From assembly GCA_004347955.1 (NCBI GenBank), contig QNVH01000007.1:14479-20925 (forward strand): DNA of 6,447 nt, read 5' to 3'. Under the pieces are notes generated by a model. It was given only the letters and a program-made list of their open reading frames with translations, ran no database searches and was not told the DNA's origin. This DNA comes from Thermoproteota archaeon (GTDB lineage Archaea > Thermoproteota > Methanomethylicia > Methanomethylicales > Methanomethylicaceae). Below, piece by piece: positions 1 through 6,246 of this stretch (position 1 is the first letter of the stretch; each line of letters begins with the position of its first letter). The position numbers were made by a program, and so were the translations under genes.

Positions 1-822
1 AGGTCTTATGTTTTTATCTAATTTCAATACACCTGGGGAGGCGAGATCAGCTCCATGGCAGAGGGCGTCCACGGCTGAGTCCCTAACATAAACTTTTGGC
101 ATACCTATCAATGCATCTTCTATTGGTGTGACTACGCGGCGGAGTAGGGACTCATCGCCAGAACCCTTCCATAGAGTTATGGCGTCAAGGAGCGAGTGAA
201 GGGTCACACAACCGCTATCTTCTTTAAATGGACCTGCCCGAGTCCTCCTCAACTCCCTCATGTGGGCTCCGCACCCAATGACTTCGCCGATGTCGTGGCA
301 GAGTTTTCTAATGTAAGTGCCAGCCTCGCAATCGACCCTCATTAAAACAAACTTACCTGCCCTTTCAAGTATTTTTATGGAGTTTATTGTTCTGACCCTC
401 AGGGCTCTCTTTACCGATGACCTAACGGGGGGGAGTTGGTATATGGGCCCCACAAATTCCTTAACAACCTGGTGAAGCCGATCATCGTCGACATCCCCAT
501 GAAGCTCCATTAGGGCTATGTACTCTTTACCAGACTTCATAATAAATGAGATTATCCTGGTGGATCTGCCAAGTGTTATTGGTAGAACGCCCGTCACCTT
601 TGGGTCCAGCGTGCCCCCGTGTCCAGCCCTTGAGATCGAGAGGAGGCGCTTAACCCAAGCGACTACCTCATGGCTACTTGGACCTGGCGGCTTGTCGAGG
701 TTTATCACGCCTGTCTCCAAATATTCTTTAAGAGGGCGGGATCTAGGAACCCATCCGTACCTTGGATCTGTGGGCTCTTCCCCTTTGATGAGCATGTTTG
801 AGTTTTCCAAAAATAACACCAT
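1..822 (-). CDS. cbf5: Cbf5/TruB-family tRNA/rRNA pseudouridine synthase, 3' end cut by window edge
   Basis: Catalytic subunit of the archaeal H/ACA ribonucleoprotein, which converts guide-selected uridines in rRNA to pseudouridine; archaeal Cbf5 can also make tRNA psi55. The frame is open for 274 codons from ATG at 822 to the window edge. Visible landmarks are the N-terminal [12 protein letters not shown] segment (about residues 20-30), [16 protein letters not shown] (38-53), the catalytic motif [14 protein letters not shown] (68-81) with Asp73 as the expected nucleophile, PPVRSSVKR, and [14 protein letters not shown]. The PUA domain opens with [19 protein letters not shown] and is truncated. 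Family members are about 330-340 residues, so roughly 60 are missing. The start is uncertain: ATG at 822 has only a weak AAGG upstream, and Met10 (ATG at 795) also fits the family. It is the last gene of the run, 47 bases after cmk. Family identity is certain from the motifs. Confidence 0.95.
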   Translation of the reverse strand, partial: MVLFLENSNMLIKGEEPTDPRYGWVPRSRPLKEYLETGVINLDKPPGPSSHEVVAWVKRLLSISRAGHGGTLDPKVTGVLPITLGRSTRIISFIMKSGKEYIALMELHGDVDDDRLHQVVKEFVGPIYQLPPVRSSVKRALRVRTINSIKILERAGKFVLMRVDCEAGTYIRKLCHDIGEVIGCGAHMRELRRTRAGPFKEDSGCVTLHSLLDAITLWKGSGDESLLRRVVTPIEDALIGMPKVYVRDSAVDALCHGADLASPGVLKLDKNIRP

Positions 823-832
823 GCGCCTTGGT

Positions 833-851
833 AGTATTTAATTATTTCAAA
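833..851 (-). promoter_or_regulatory. Possible archaeal TATA-type promoter before cbf5
   Basis: The 47-base gap between cmk and cbf5 is strongly AT-rich and, read on the minus strand, holds AAATAATTAAATA, which resembles a BRE/TATA box. Its centre lies about 40 bases before Met10 of Cbf5 and only about 15-20 before the ATG at 822. A transcript from it would therefore fit the shorter Cbf5 start better. The match is loose, and AT-rich spacers commonly look like this. It is an inference only. Confidence 0.22.
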
Positions 852-869
852 TATTGAGTATTGAGACCC

Positions 870-1451
870 TTATTCTTTACTGGAGGTTTTAAGGTATAGA
901 TCAATAATCTCTTTAAGCAGAAGTACCACAGAGTCTTTGTCCCACTTTGAAGTGTTTATGACAAAGTCGTAGACCGATAGGTCGTTTATGTCTATGTTGT
1001 AAAGAGATCTGTACCTTTGTCTCTCACTCTCCTCCCTCATACGGGTGCGGACCTCGGCAACATCAACGGATATACCCTCACGCATGGCGATCCTCTTCAC
1101 TCTCTCCTCGAAGGGGGCAGTCAGATAAAACCTGAGTGTGTTGGGAAACGACTTGGAAAAGAATGATACCAAACGACCTTCTATAATCTGCCCACCCTTG
1201 CTAGCAATCTCTGAGGTTCGGCGATCCAGTTCCTGGTCTATTGTGGGGTCTCTCTCTGCCAACCTTGAAAACTCCTCCACTGAGAGGCCACGCTCTGAGG
1301 CCATCTTCCTGAAAATTGACCCCACTGAGTGGCATGGTATCCCATATAATTCAGCCAGTTTTGAGGCGCAGTGCGATTTACCAGACCCAGCAGGCCCGCT
1401 TATGGTGATTAGTAGGTTATCCAAAGACCTCAAAGAGAGCACCACACACAA
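870..1451 (-). CDS. cmk: Cytidylate kinase (archaeal type)
   Basis: Cytosolic P-loop kinase that phosphorylates CMP (and dCMP) with ATP to give CDP for RNA, DNA and lipid precursors. The P-loop GPAGSGKS is at residues 19-26. It is followed by the CMP-binding region SVGSIFRKMASERGLSVEEFSRLAERDPTID (about 42-72), the LDRRTSEIA stretch, and EGRL (91-94). The Arg-rich lid region is RMREESERQRYRSLYNIDINDLSVYDFVINTS (about 137-168). The length of 193 residues is close to the archaeal family's usual 180 or so, with about ten extra residues before LLITISG. The annotated start is TTG at 1451, placed five bases after GAGG (1457-1460). GTG at 1445 or TTG at 1424 (giving MDNLLITIS, nearest the family N-terminus) are alternatives. 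It begins 27 bases after the DUF106 gene; in many other archaea a ribosomal protein gene (eL34) sits in that slot. Confidence 0.93.
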   Translation of the reverse strand: MCVVLSLRSLDNLLITISGPAGSGKSHCASKLAELYGIPCHSVGSIFRKMASERGLSVEEFSRLAERDPTIDQELDRRTSEIASKGGQIIEGRLVSFFSKSFPNTLRFYLTAPFEERVKRIAMREGISVDVAEVRTRMREESERQRYRSLYNIDINDLSVYDFVINTSKWDKDSVVLLLKEIIDLYLKTSSKE

Positions 1452-1456
1452 TTTGT

Positions 1457-1460
1457 CCTC
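1457..1460 (-). promoter_or_regulatory. Ribosome binding site for cmk (supports TTG start)
   Basis: The minus strand reads GAGG, then ACAAA, then TTG. The five-base spacing suits the TTG at 1451 better than the in-frame GTG six bases later. A second GAGGT lies inside the first codons, only two bases before TTG at 1424, too close for normal use. Confidence 0.5.
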
Positions 1461-1478
1461 AAAAATAAAATAAGGATT

Positions 1479-2009
1479 TCAGTCTGATGCTGAGGGCAGG
1501 TTGAACACTCTTTGGATCAGGGCGGAGAAGCTGAAGGAAGTTATAATATACCATGTCCAAAAGGTGAATTTGGTCCCAATCACGGGAAGGTCGATCGGGG
1601 AGATGGCCACCGTGATCTGGCTGTACCCGAATACCCCATTAAAAAGGTAGAAGAAAATGGTGAAGGGGATCATGATGAAGAAGATGGGCTTGAACTGCTC
1701 TCGCATCATCTCGGCTTGTGCACGCTTTATGGTAGCCTCCTTTTTCTTAAGTTTATCTATCTGCTTCTGATCTTTGGAGCGCAAGGCCTTTGTGTACGCG
1801 CTCTGCCACTCCCTCACCTCCACCATCCTTCGCCTCATTTGTTCTACATCCGTTACTGCACGAGTGACCGCTGATGAGATTAAGGCCATCCCAACGGATA
1901 TAATTAGGATGGTAAGTGCAGAGAACGGGAAGTCCTTGGCAGGACCCAAAATCGCGGACAGGGAGGCCACAAGTGAAATATAAAGGTCTGAGAGAAATTC
2001 CAAGGCCAT
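1479..2009 (-). CDS. DUF106 / EMC3-TMCO1-like (Oxa1 superfamily) membrane protein
   Basis: Predicted integral membrane protein of 176 residues, the archaeal relative of YidC/Oxa1, Get1, EMC3 and TMCO1. These proteins help insert membrane proteins at or near the ribosome. The sequence shows the family architecture: a first hydrophobic segment at about 29-50, a highly charged helical stretch at about 54-106 rich in Lys, Arg, Glu and Gln (likely the coiled coil that contacts the ribosome), a second segment at about 107-128, and a third at about 146-167. A short amphipathic or hydrophobic N-terminus (1-22) precedes them. The substrate-insertion role is known for family members and inferred here; the topology is read from the sequence. 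ATG at 2009 is fixed by a strong AGGAGG seven bases upstream. The gene starts one base after the adkA stop and is two genes downstream of secY, which supports a role beside the translocon. Confidence 0.9.
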   Translation of the reverse strand: MALEFLSDLYISLVASLSAILGPAKDFPFSALTILIISVGMALISSAVTRAVTDVEQMRRRMVEVREWQSAYTKALRSKDQKQIDKLKKKEATIKRAQAEMMREQFKPIFFIMIPFTIFFYLFNGVFGYSQITVAISPIDLPVIGTKFTFWTWYIITSFSFSALIQRVFNLPSASD

Positions 2010-2010
2010 A

Positions 2011-2616
2011 CTATTGCCTCCTAAAAAGTGAGGCTATGACACGACCTGCCGTCTCGTGTTCTCCCTCTCTGTTCTCTACTATTAAAACGGTGCAACCTGT
2101 GAGTATTGCCAAGGATGCAGCCCCTGCCCTGCCCATAAGTTGGTGCTCCTCTATCTTTTGGGGCGAGTCCTCTTCCCTATTTCTGATCCCAGCATCCTTC
2201 CTTCGACGTCTCGATATGGACTCTGGATCGGCCTCTAGAAGGACTATGGCGTCAGGCATGAGTGATTCGGCGATCCAAATCGGTATTCCAGGCATATAGC
2301 CATCAATGGTCCTTATGAACATGTGGGTATCCAGCAGAACATTATTCTTCTCTGAAATTGATCTTATCCTGTTGGCGGCGTTGAGCTGTAAAGAGATCTG
2401 ATGGTTTATTGAGAGCCTGCGCATCTCGTCCCTATCCTTGACAAGACCATTAGCAATGGCCTCCTCAAACATTATATCCCCGTAGTTGATGTGCATCACA
2501 TCAATTCTGCTTTCTTTGCAGAAAGATATTGTGGAATTAAGGACGGTCGTCTTGCCGACACCAGGTATGCCAGTCACTATTACTAATTTTCCCTCTCTAG
2601 AGGCCCTCTTTGCCAT
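2011..2616 (-). CDS. adkA: Archaeal adenylate kinase (AdkA type)
   Basis: Cytosolic kinase of the archaeal adenylate kinase family (the Sulfolobus/Methanococcus type, distinct from bacterial Adk). It catalyses ATP + AMP = 2 ADP. The P-loop GIPGVGKTT spans residues 16-24. The AMP-side region INYGDIMFEEA is at 43-53, the Walker-B-like LLDTHMFI with the family's conserved DTH at 96-98, and PGIPIWI at 109-115. LEADPESISRRRRKD leads into a short Arg-rich lid (128-150) in place of the zinc-bearing lid of bacterial Adk. The length of 201 residues is normal for the family. ATG at 2616 lies 8 bases after the secY stop codon; the only upstream purine motif is a weak AGGG overlapping that stop. The last codons (Arg-Arg-Gln) contain the ribosome binding site of the following DUF106 gene, so the two are probably coupled. 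Confidence 0.94.
   Translation of the reverse strand: MAKRASREGKLVIVTGIPGVGKTTVLNSTISFCKESRIDVMHINYGDIMFEEAIANGLVKDRDEMRRLSINHQISLQLNAANRIRSISEKNNVLLDTHMFIRTIDGYMPGIPIWIAESLMPDAIVLLEADPESISRRRRKDAGIRNREEDSPQKIEEHQLMGRAGAASLAILTGCTVLIVENREGEHETAGRVIASLFRRQ
2017..2022 (-). promoter_or_regulatory. Strong Shine-Dalgarno for the DUF106 gene, inside adkA
   Basis: AGGAGG on the minus strand coincides with the final two Arg codons of adkA. It lies seven bases before the ATG at 2009, fixing the start and implying translational coupling across the one-base gap. Confidence 0.8.
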
Positions 2617-2624
2617 TTTTAACC

Positions 2625-4049
2625 CTACTCCTGACCCAGAAATCTCCCGAGACCAGGATATGTCTCCGAGAGCTGTTCCTTTGCAAGTATTTGGTAGTAC
2701 TGGTAAATAATACCTACGGACAAGAGTATACCTATGCCGCTACCTATTGCACCTAGCATATCGGCGATGCCAGCAAGCAGACCGATTCCTATACCGCTTA
2801 TTATGGTAAGAGATGGGATATATCTTTGGAGGATCTGTTCGATAATGCCCGGAGATCTTCTGAAACCAGGGATCTGAAGACCTGCCTTCACGAGCTGTTC
2901 TGCCTGTGCCTTGGCGCTCATACCTGAGACCTCGACCCAGACCTTAGCAAATATCACTGAGAATGTCACGAGGATCAAAGTGTAAAGGATGGCGTGTATT
3001 GGATCACGAATTACATTTGTTAGACTCCTTGGAGAATAGATGTAATACAAGAAGCAGCCCGGTAAGAGTTCCCGAGTAGTGGATGTGGAATTGAACATCA
3101 CGAACCAGTTTAGCCATGGATTGTTATTCGCCATATTGAGATTCTGCCAGAGGATTTGACCAAATAGGTAAAAGTTTGCGAAGAGTGCCGAGGCCAGGAT
3201 AATGGGTATGTTAGAGACGTACATGAACTTGAGTGGGATCTTAGCACGCATCCCACCGTACTTGGCGTAGGCCACAGGTATCTCTATCTTCATGCCTTCA
3301 AGATAGACCGCCAGCAAGAAGACTATGATCATGGCAATAAAACCAGTCATGTCAGGGTACGGGTACCTTGAGAAAGCGGACAGAATGTTTTCACCTTTAA
3401 GTATCGTCTGGAAGAAAGCAACTATAGCGCCAAGTGACTTACCATCCGCGATTGGGCCGAACGGGGAGAAACTGAGCCAGATCACCTGCTGTGAGACGCC
3501 CGCGAGGATGAAGAGGCTCACCCCGCTTCCCAGTCCCCAACCTTTCTGGATCATCTCGTCAAGGAGTAAAACCAGAATACCCACACACACGAGTTGGAGA
3601 ACGATGAAAACCGAAATCAAAGTGTCTGGCTTCCCATAATTTCCGCCTATGAGAAATGCTGTGCCCTCAAAAGCGGTCATAAGTATCGCAAGCAACTTCT
3701 GGGTGCCTGTGAATAGCCCCCGGTCGCGAGGCTTTGTCATATCCACATTTAGTATTTTAGAACCGGCAAGGATTTGCATTATGAGCCCAGCAGTGACGAT
3801 GGGACCTATCCCGAGATCCATCAGGGAGCCTTTCTTCGAGGCAAATATCACTCTATAGAAGAAGAGTTGTTCGTAGCCGGTCTGGTAGATCGGTACGCCA
3901 AAGAGAGGGATCTCGCACATGACTAGGTATATTCCGAGTGCCAGCCCAGTCCAGAATACCTTTTCCTTGAAGCTCACTTTCCGCTGGGGCTTTGGAACCT
4001 CCGGGACGTATTTCATTATTGGTTCCATGAGATCAAGGAAACGAGCCAT
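2625..4049 (-). CDS. secY: Preprotein translocase subunit SecY (Sec61alpha homologue)
   Basis: Pore-forming subunit of the SecYEbeta channel in the cytoplasmic membrane, which exports and inserts nascent proteins from docked ribosomes. The 474-residue sequence has the ten-helix plan: an N-terminal amphipathic part (1-28), TM1 about 30-50, the plug region about 56-78, TM2b 80-98, TM3 118-136, TM4 143-165, TM5 173-192, TM6 235-252, TM7 278-302, TM8 350-372, TM9 408-430 and TM10 434-455. Cytosolic loop 6/7 carries EIPVAYAKYGGMRAKIPLKF (256-275). Loop 8/9 carries IPGFRRSPGIIEQILQRYIP (393-412). Both are diagnostic ribosome-contact loops of archaeal SecY. The extracytoplasmic loop between TM7 and TM8 (about 303-349) is long, as in several TACK archaea. 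ATG at 4049 follows a GAGGT (4060-4064) by ten bases; that GAGGT overlaps the uL15 stop. It is complete, with no frameshift. Confidence 0.98.
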   Translation of the reverse strand: MARFLDLMEPIMKYVPEVPKPQRKVSFKEKVFWTGLALGIYLVMCEIPLFGVPIYQTGYEQLFFYRVIFASKKGSLMDLGIGPIVTAGLIMQILAGSKILNVDMTKPRDRGLFTGTQKLLAILMTAFEGTAFLIGGNYGKPDTLISVFIVLQLVCVGILVLLLDEMIQKGWGLGSGVSLFILAGVSQQVIWLSFSPFGPIADGKSLGAIVAFFQTILKGENILSAFSRYPYPDMTGFIAMIIVFLLAVYLEGMKIEIPVAYAKYGGMRAKIPLKFMYVSNIPIILASALFANFYLFGQILWQNLNMANNNPWLNWFVMFNSTSTTRELLPGCFLYYIYSPRSLTNVIRDPIHAILYTLILVTFSVIFAKVWVEVSGMSAKAQAEQLVKAGLQIPGFRRSPGIIEQILQRYIPSLTIISGIGIGLLAGIADMLGAIGSGIGILLSVGIIYQYYQILAKEQLSETYPGLGRFLGQE

Positions 4050-4062
4050 GATTACCGCTACC

Positions 4063-4497
4063 TCATCCTGCTACGATGACTTCCCCACCAGCTTCAGCGA
4101 TCTTTTTCTTTGCTATCTCTGAGGCATGATTAGTCTTTACCACGACTGAAAAGTCTATCTTCCCACTTCCAAGTAGCCGGTCGTAGCCCAAGGCGCTCAA
4201 GTCCAAAACGGCCCTACCTTTGTCGTCCTTTTCAAGTATTTTGCCTTGAACCAGTGTGGCCAATGATCCCACATTTATTGATCTGACAGGCTTTGACACA
4301 GCAAGTGGCCTCACAAACCCGTACTTTCCAAAGTGGTCCTTTCCATACTTCACCGTCCAGCTCCACTTGTGTTTGTGAAGCCCTGCGTTACCAAATCCAC
4401 CCCGGGTTCCAGACTTTCTATGCTGTCCAACCTGACCCCAGCCATAAAGTCTAGAGCCCCGTTGCCGCCTGACTTTACGATCCCTTCGAACTACCAT
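4063..4497 (-). CDS. rpl15: Large-subunit ribosomal protein uL15 (L15)
   Basis: Structural protein of the 50S subunit that threads into 23S rRNA domains. The 144-residue protein has the archaeal/eukaryotic (L27a-type) signature: an Arg-rich N-terminus (RRDRKVRRQRGSR, 4-16), the glycine-rich rRNA-binding stretch YGWGQVGQHRKSGTRGGFGNAG (18-39), then HKHKWSWTVKYGKDHFGKYGF (41-61), which in this form recalls TACK sequences. A globular C-terminal domain (about 66-144) ends in AEAGGEVIVAG. ATG at 4497 is the only sensible start, since the conserved Arg-rich tail begins right after it. A GGTG eight bases upstream may act as a weak ribosome binding site. It is the only ribosomal gene here preceded by a real gap (77 bases), where a TATA-like box lies. 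Its stop codon overlaps the Shine-Dalgarno of secY, 13 bases before the next gene. Confidence 0.97.
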   Translation of the reverse strand: MVVRRDRKVRRQRGSRLYGWGQVGQHRKSGTRGGFGNAGLHKHKWSWTVKYGKDHFGKYGFVRPLAVSKPVRSINVGSLATLVQGKILEKDDKGRAVLDLSALGYDRLLGSGKIDFSVVVKTNHASEIAKKKIAEAGGEVIVAG

Positions 4498-4509
4498 TTG
4501 TAAACACCA

Positions 4510-4529
4510 CTGAGATTAGCGATAATCAG
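4510..4529. repeat. Small inverted repeat in the uL30-uL15 gap
   Basis: GATTA and TAATC flank a four-base loop (4514-4527). A further CTGA/CAG arm pairs if two bases bulge, giving about seven pairs. It falls near the transcription start predicted from the TATA-like box and just before the uL15 ribosome binding region. It could be a weak leader hairpin or a protein-binding palindrome, but such a short repeat may also be chance. Confidence 0.3.
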
Positions 4530-4540
4530 AAAGACTTTCA

Positions 4541-4555
4541 CTAATATATTTTTAG
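4541..4555 (-). promoter_or_regulatory. Candidate internal promoter (TATA box) ahead of uL15-secY
   Basis: Read on the minus strand this is CTAAAAATATATTAG, an archaeal TATA-type box preceded by an A-rich BRE-like stretch (ACAAAAACTAAAA). It sits in the only substantial gap among the ribosomal genes. An archaeal start site about 26 bases downstream would fall near position 4522, giving a leader of roughly 25 bases before the uL15 ATG at 4497. It would allow uL15, secY and the downstream genes to be transcribed apart from the upstream ribosomal genes. This is a sequence match only. Confidence 0.45.
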
Positions 4556-4574
4556 TTTTTGTTCCCTTCACTTT

Positions 4575-5045
4575 TTATATCATCTTTGATAGGAGTTGGT
4601 TTATTGCCTCGCCCCTATAGCCCAGTTCGCCACCCTCATTTACATGCTTAGTTATAGGACCCTTGAAGCCCCCACTTGGAGGTGTGAGCCGGAAGGTTTT
4701 CTTTATTGGTGGGGGGACCTTCCCATCGGCAATGATCTTCTCTGCCAGTTCTTCGAAGCTATTGAACCCAATTTTTTTGAGGGATTCTTCGGTGATCCTT
4801 TTATTGCCCTCTAATCGCCCCCTCTTTTGAAGGAGTGCTATGAGGCTCTCTTTGTTTATCTCCCCCCAGGTTATGTAATCTGATGCCTTCTTAAGCATGC
4901 CAACCATGGAGGGGGTGTCAGGAATAAGCGAGGCGTTGTGTTTTTTTGGGACGTTCAAGCGGTTTAGTACGTCCAGCATCTCCGGGGAGACACCCGTTAA
5001 CCCTCTGATTCGAATCGCTAGGAATAGCTTCATCATTACCACCAT
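4575..5045 (-). CDS. rpl30: Large-subunit ribosomal protein uL30 (L30), archaeal long form
   Basis: 50S subunit protein; the archaeal/eukaryotic form (L7-type) is about 150 residues against about 60 in bacteria. The core LFLAIRIRGLTGVSPEMLDVLNRLNVPKKHNASLI (7-41) matches the universal L30 fold. It is followed by the archaeal extension with DYITWGEINKESLIALLQKRGRL (56-78) and the C-terminal PPPIKKTFRLTPPSGGFKG with KHVNEGGELGYRGEAINQLL (111-152). The ATG at 5045 overlaps the uS5 stop codon by one base (TAATG). However, the first four residues (MVVM) are not family-like. A GGTGG just upstream of ATG at 5036 or 5033 suggests the mature protein begins MKLFLAIRIRG, so the start is uncertain by 3-4 codons. 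It is followed by the 77-base gap before uL15. Confidence 0.96.
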   Translation of the reverse strand: MVVMMKLFLAIRIRGLTGVSPEMLDVLNRLNVPKKHNASLIPDTPSMVGMLKKASDYITWGEINKESLIALLQKRGRLEGNKRITEESLKKIGFNSFEELAEKIIADGKVPPPIKKTFRLTPPSGGFKGPITKHVNEGGELGYRGEAINQLLSKMI

Positions 5046-5650
5046 TATTTCTTAAATCTGTAGGTGTTCCTCAGGGCGTCATAAACAGCCCCTGCAAAGT
5101 TCATGGTAGTTCTTGTCTCGCCCCTGGAAACGACCCAAGCGTCCTTGATCCCTGCAAATGTCAGCAAGGTTTTGGCAGCTGCACCGCCAACTAGGCCAAC
5201 CCCTTTTGGCGCAGGGATGAGTGTTACGGTGACGCTGCCGCTCTTACCTGTGACGACGAAGGGAAGGCTGTGGGGGTTCCCGCAGGGGCATTTCCAATGC
5301 CCGCAGCCCCTCCTGACGGGGGTTATGTTGAGCTTAGCATTGGCTATGGCTTTGTCTATCGCGAATCTCATCTGCTTTGATTTGCCGATTCCTATGCCAA
5401 CGTAACCGTCAAAGTTTCCGATTACGACCCCGATCTTGAATTTTGTGATCTCGCCGGCGTCCGTCTGCTTTTGGACTATCCCAACGTCAAGGACTTCGTG
5501 CTTTATGTCAGGAAGTAAAGCGTCAATAATCTCTGGCTCCTTAATCGGTATGTTCTGTTCAAAGACTTCCTTGATACTGGTGATCTTTCCTTCCAAGACA
5601 AGTTTACCGAGAGTGGTTCTCGGAACCCATTGTGACTGTTGATATGCCAT
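5045..5650 (-). CDS. rps5: Small-subunit ribosomal protein uS5 (S5)
   Basis: 30S subunit protein near the mRNA entry and the decoding region, contributing to translational accuracy. The 201-residue protein is the archaeal/eukaryotic (S2-type) form. It has an N-terminal WVPRTTLGKLVLEGKITSIKEVF (8-30), LLPDIKHEVLDVGIVQKQTDAGEITKFK (45-72), and the double-stranded-RNA-binding-like core VVIGNFDGYVGIGIGKSKQMRFAIDKAIANAKLNI (75-109). The C-terminal domain contains VTLIPAPKGVGLVGGAAAKTLLTFAGIKDAWVVSRGET (142-179). A Cys/His cluster, C116, H118, C121, C123 and H127, in RRGCGHWKCPCGNPHS lies where archaeal and eukaryotic S5/S2 keep a conserved, possibly metal-binding loop. ATG at 5650 is set by AAGGTGA (5657-5663) six bases upstream, inside the last uL18 codons. 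The gap to uL18 is one base. Confidence 0.98.
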   Translation of the reverse strand: MAYQQSQWVPRTTLGKLVLEGKITSIKEVFEQNIPIKEPEIIDALLPDIKHEVLDVGIVQKQTDAGEITKFKIGVVIGNFDGYVGIGIGKSKQMRFAIDKAIANAKLNITPVRRGCGHWKCPCGNPHSLPFVVTGKSGSVTVTLIPAPKGVGLVGGAAAKTLLTFAGIKDAWVVSRGETRTTMNFAGAVYDALRNTYRFKK

Positions 5651-5651
5651 C

Positions 5652-6242
5652 TCATTTCACCTTCTTTGAAATAGCCTCCTTAACCGTTTCGAAGTGCTGG
5701 ACTATACTCTCTGGCTGGAGGCCGACGCTGATGTACTTGGAGAATTGGGACTGGTATTTTGCGGGGTTCTCCCTTTGCAGCAATTCTGCAAATTTGGCAA
5801 TGTGCTCTCCCTTAATGCGCTCATCAGTGGGGAGTATTTCATCGCTATGCGGAATCTGCATTCCAGCGTCTAGCGCTCCTTTGAGGGCAGCAAAGAGGCG
5901 GCTGCCCTTCGTGATGGGGTAACCATTTAGATCTAAAACTGCGGTCTCAAACCCTTTACTCAACGCGCGCTTGCCCAATAGGAAACCTACAAGGTAAGCG
6001 GCAGGGAGGTTGCCAGTACCACCCTTCCAGCCAAATTCCTTCAGTTCAATGGTTGTAGCGCTTGCCAACACTCTATCCCCTTCAACCCTCGCCTCCACGA
6101 GCTGGGCGGACAGGTGCTTGAGGGACTTTCTTACCACGAGCCTAGGCTTCCTGCTGGAGACGAGGCGCTTCCTGAGGTTGTAGTCAGTCCGCCCCTCACG
6201 TCTCCTCCGGAATGCCACCCTATAAGTAGGTCCTTTTGCCAA
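5652..6242 (-). CDS. rpl18: Large-subunit ribosomal protein uL18 (L18), TTG start
   Basis: 5S rRNA-binding protein of the central protuberance of the 50S subunit. The 196-residue length matches archaeal/eukaryotic (L5-type) uL18 and far exceeds the bacterial form. Visible features are the basic N-terminus with YRVAFRRRREGRTDYNLRKRLV (7-28), then KPRLVVRKSLKHLSAQLVEARVEGDRVLASATT (32-64), FGWKGGTGNLPAAYLVGFLLGKRA (70-93), the core AVLDLNGYPITKGSRLFAALKGALDAGMQIPHSDEILP (101-138) and a charged C-terminal helix. No ATG lies near the conserved N-terminus. The TTG at 6242, six bases after AGGAGGT, gives MAKGPTYRVAF, which agrees with the family. The gene begins four bases after the eL19 stop and its own stop lies one base before uS5, so it is tightly packed. 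Confidence 0.97.
   Translation of the reverse strand: MAKGPTYRVAFRRRREGRTDYNLRKRLVSSRKPRLVVRKSLKHLSAQLVEARVEGDRVLASATTIELKEFGWKGGTGNLPAAYLVGFLLGKRALSKGFETAVLDLNGYPITKGSRLFAALKGALDAGMQIPHSDEILPTDERIKGEHIAKFAELLQRENPAKYQSQFSKYISVGLQPESIVQHFETVKEAISKKVK
5657..5663 (-). promoter_or_regulatory. Shine-Dalgarno for uS5, inside uL18
   Basis: AAGGTGA on the minus strand overlaps the final Lys-Val-Lys codons of uL18, six bases ahead of the uS5 ATG. It confirms that start and implies coupled translation. Confidence 0.7.
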
Positions 6243-6246
6243 TTTT

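Noticed and set aside
518..841. Plus-strand open frame of 107 codons at the cbf5 end
   Set aside because: It lies wholly antisense to the conserved catalytic domain of Cbf5, has no ribosome binding site and no recognisable motif.
1461..1475. T-rich run on the minus strand after the DUF106 stop, as a transcription terminator
   Set aside because: The T's are interrupted by A's, the run lies directly ahead of the cmk ribosome binding site, and the gap is only 27 bases, so it is more likely a spacer than a terminator.
1138..2299. Several plus-strand open frames (1138-1473, 1512-1874, 1774-1983, 1916-2299) opposite cmk, DUF106 and adkA
   Set aside because: They overlap one another and sit antisense to three well-conserved genes. 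Their translations look like random reverse-frame sequence.
3325..4122. Plus-strand open frames (3325-3639, 3649-3858, 3919-4122) opposite secY
   Set aside because: They are mirror frames of SecY membrane helices, with no start signals or family features.
4498..4574. A small gene or RNA gene in the uL30-uL15 gap
   Set aside because: At 77 bases it shows no open frame of note and no cloverleaf or snoRNA boxes that I could recognise. Promoter-like sequence explains it better.
5103..5922. Plus-strand open frames (5103-5405, 5436-5642, 5632-5922) opposite uS5 and uL18
   Set aside because: They are antisense to conserved ribosomal genes and have neither motifs nor ribosome binding sites.
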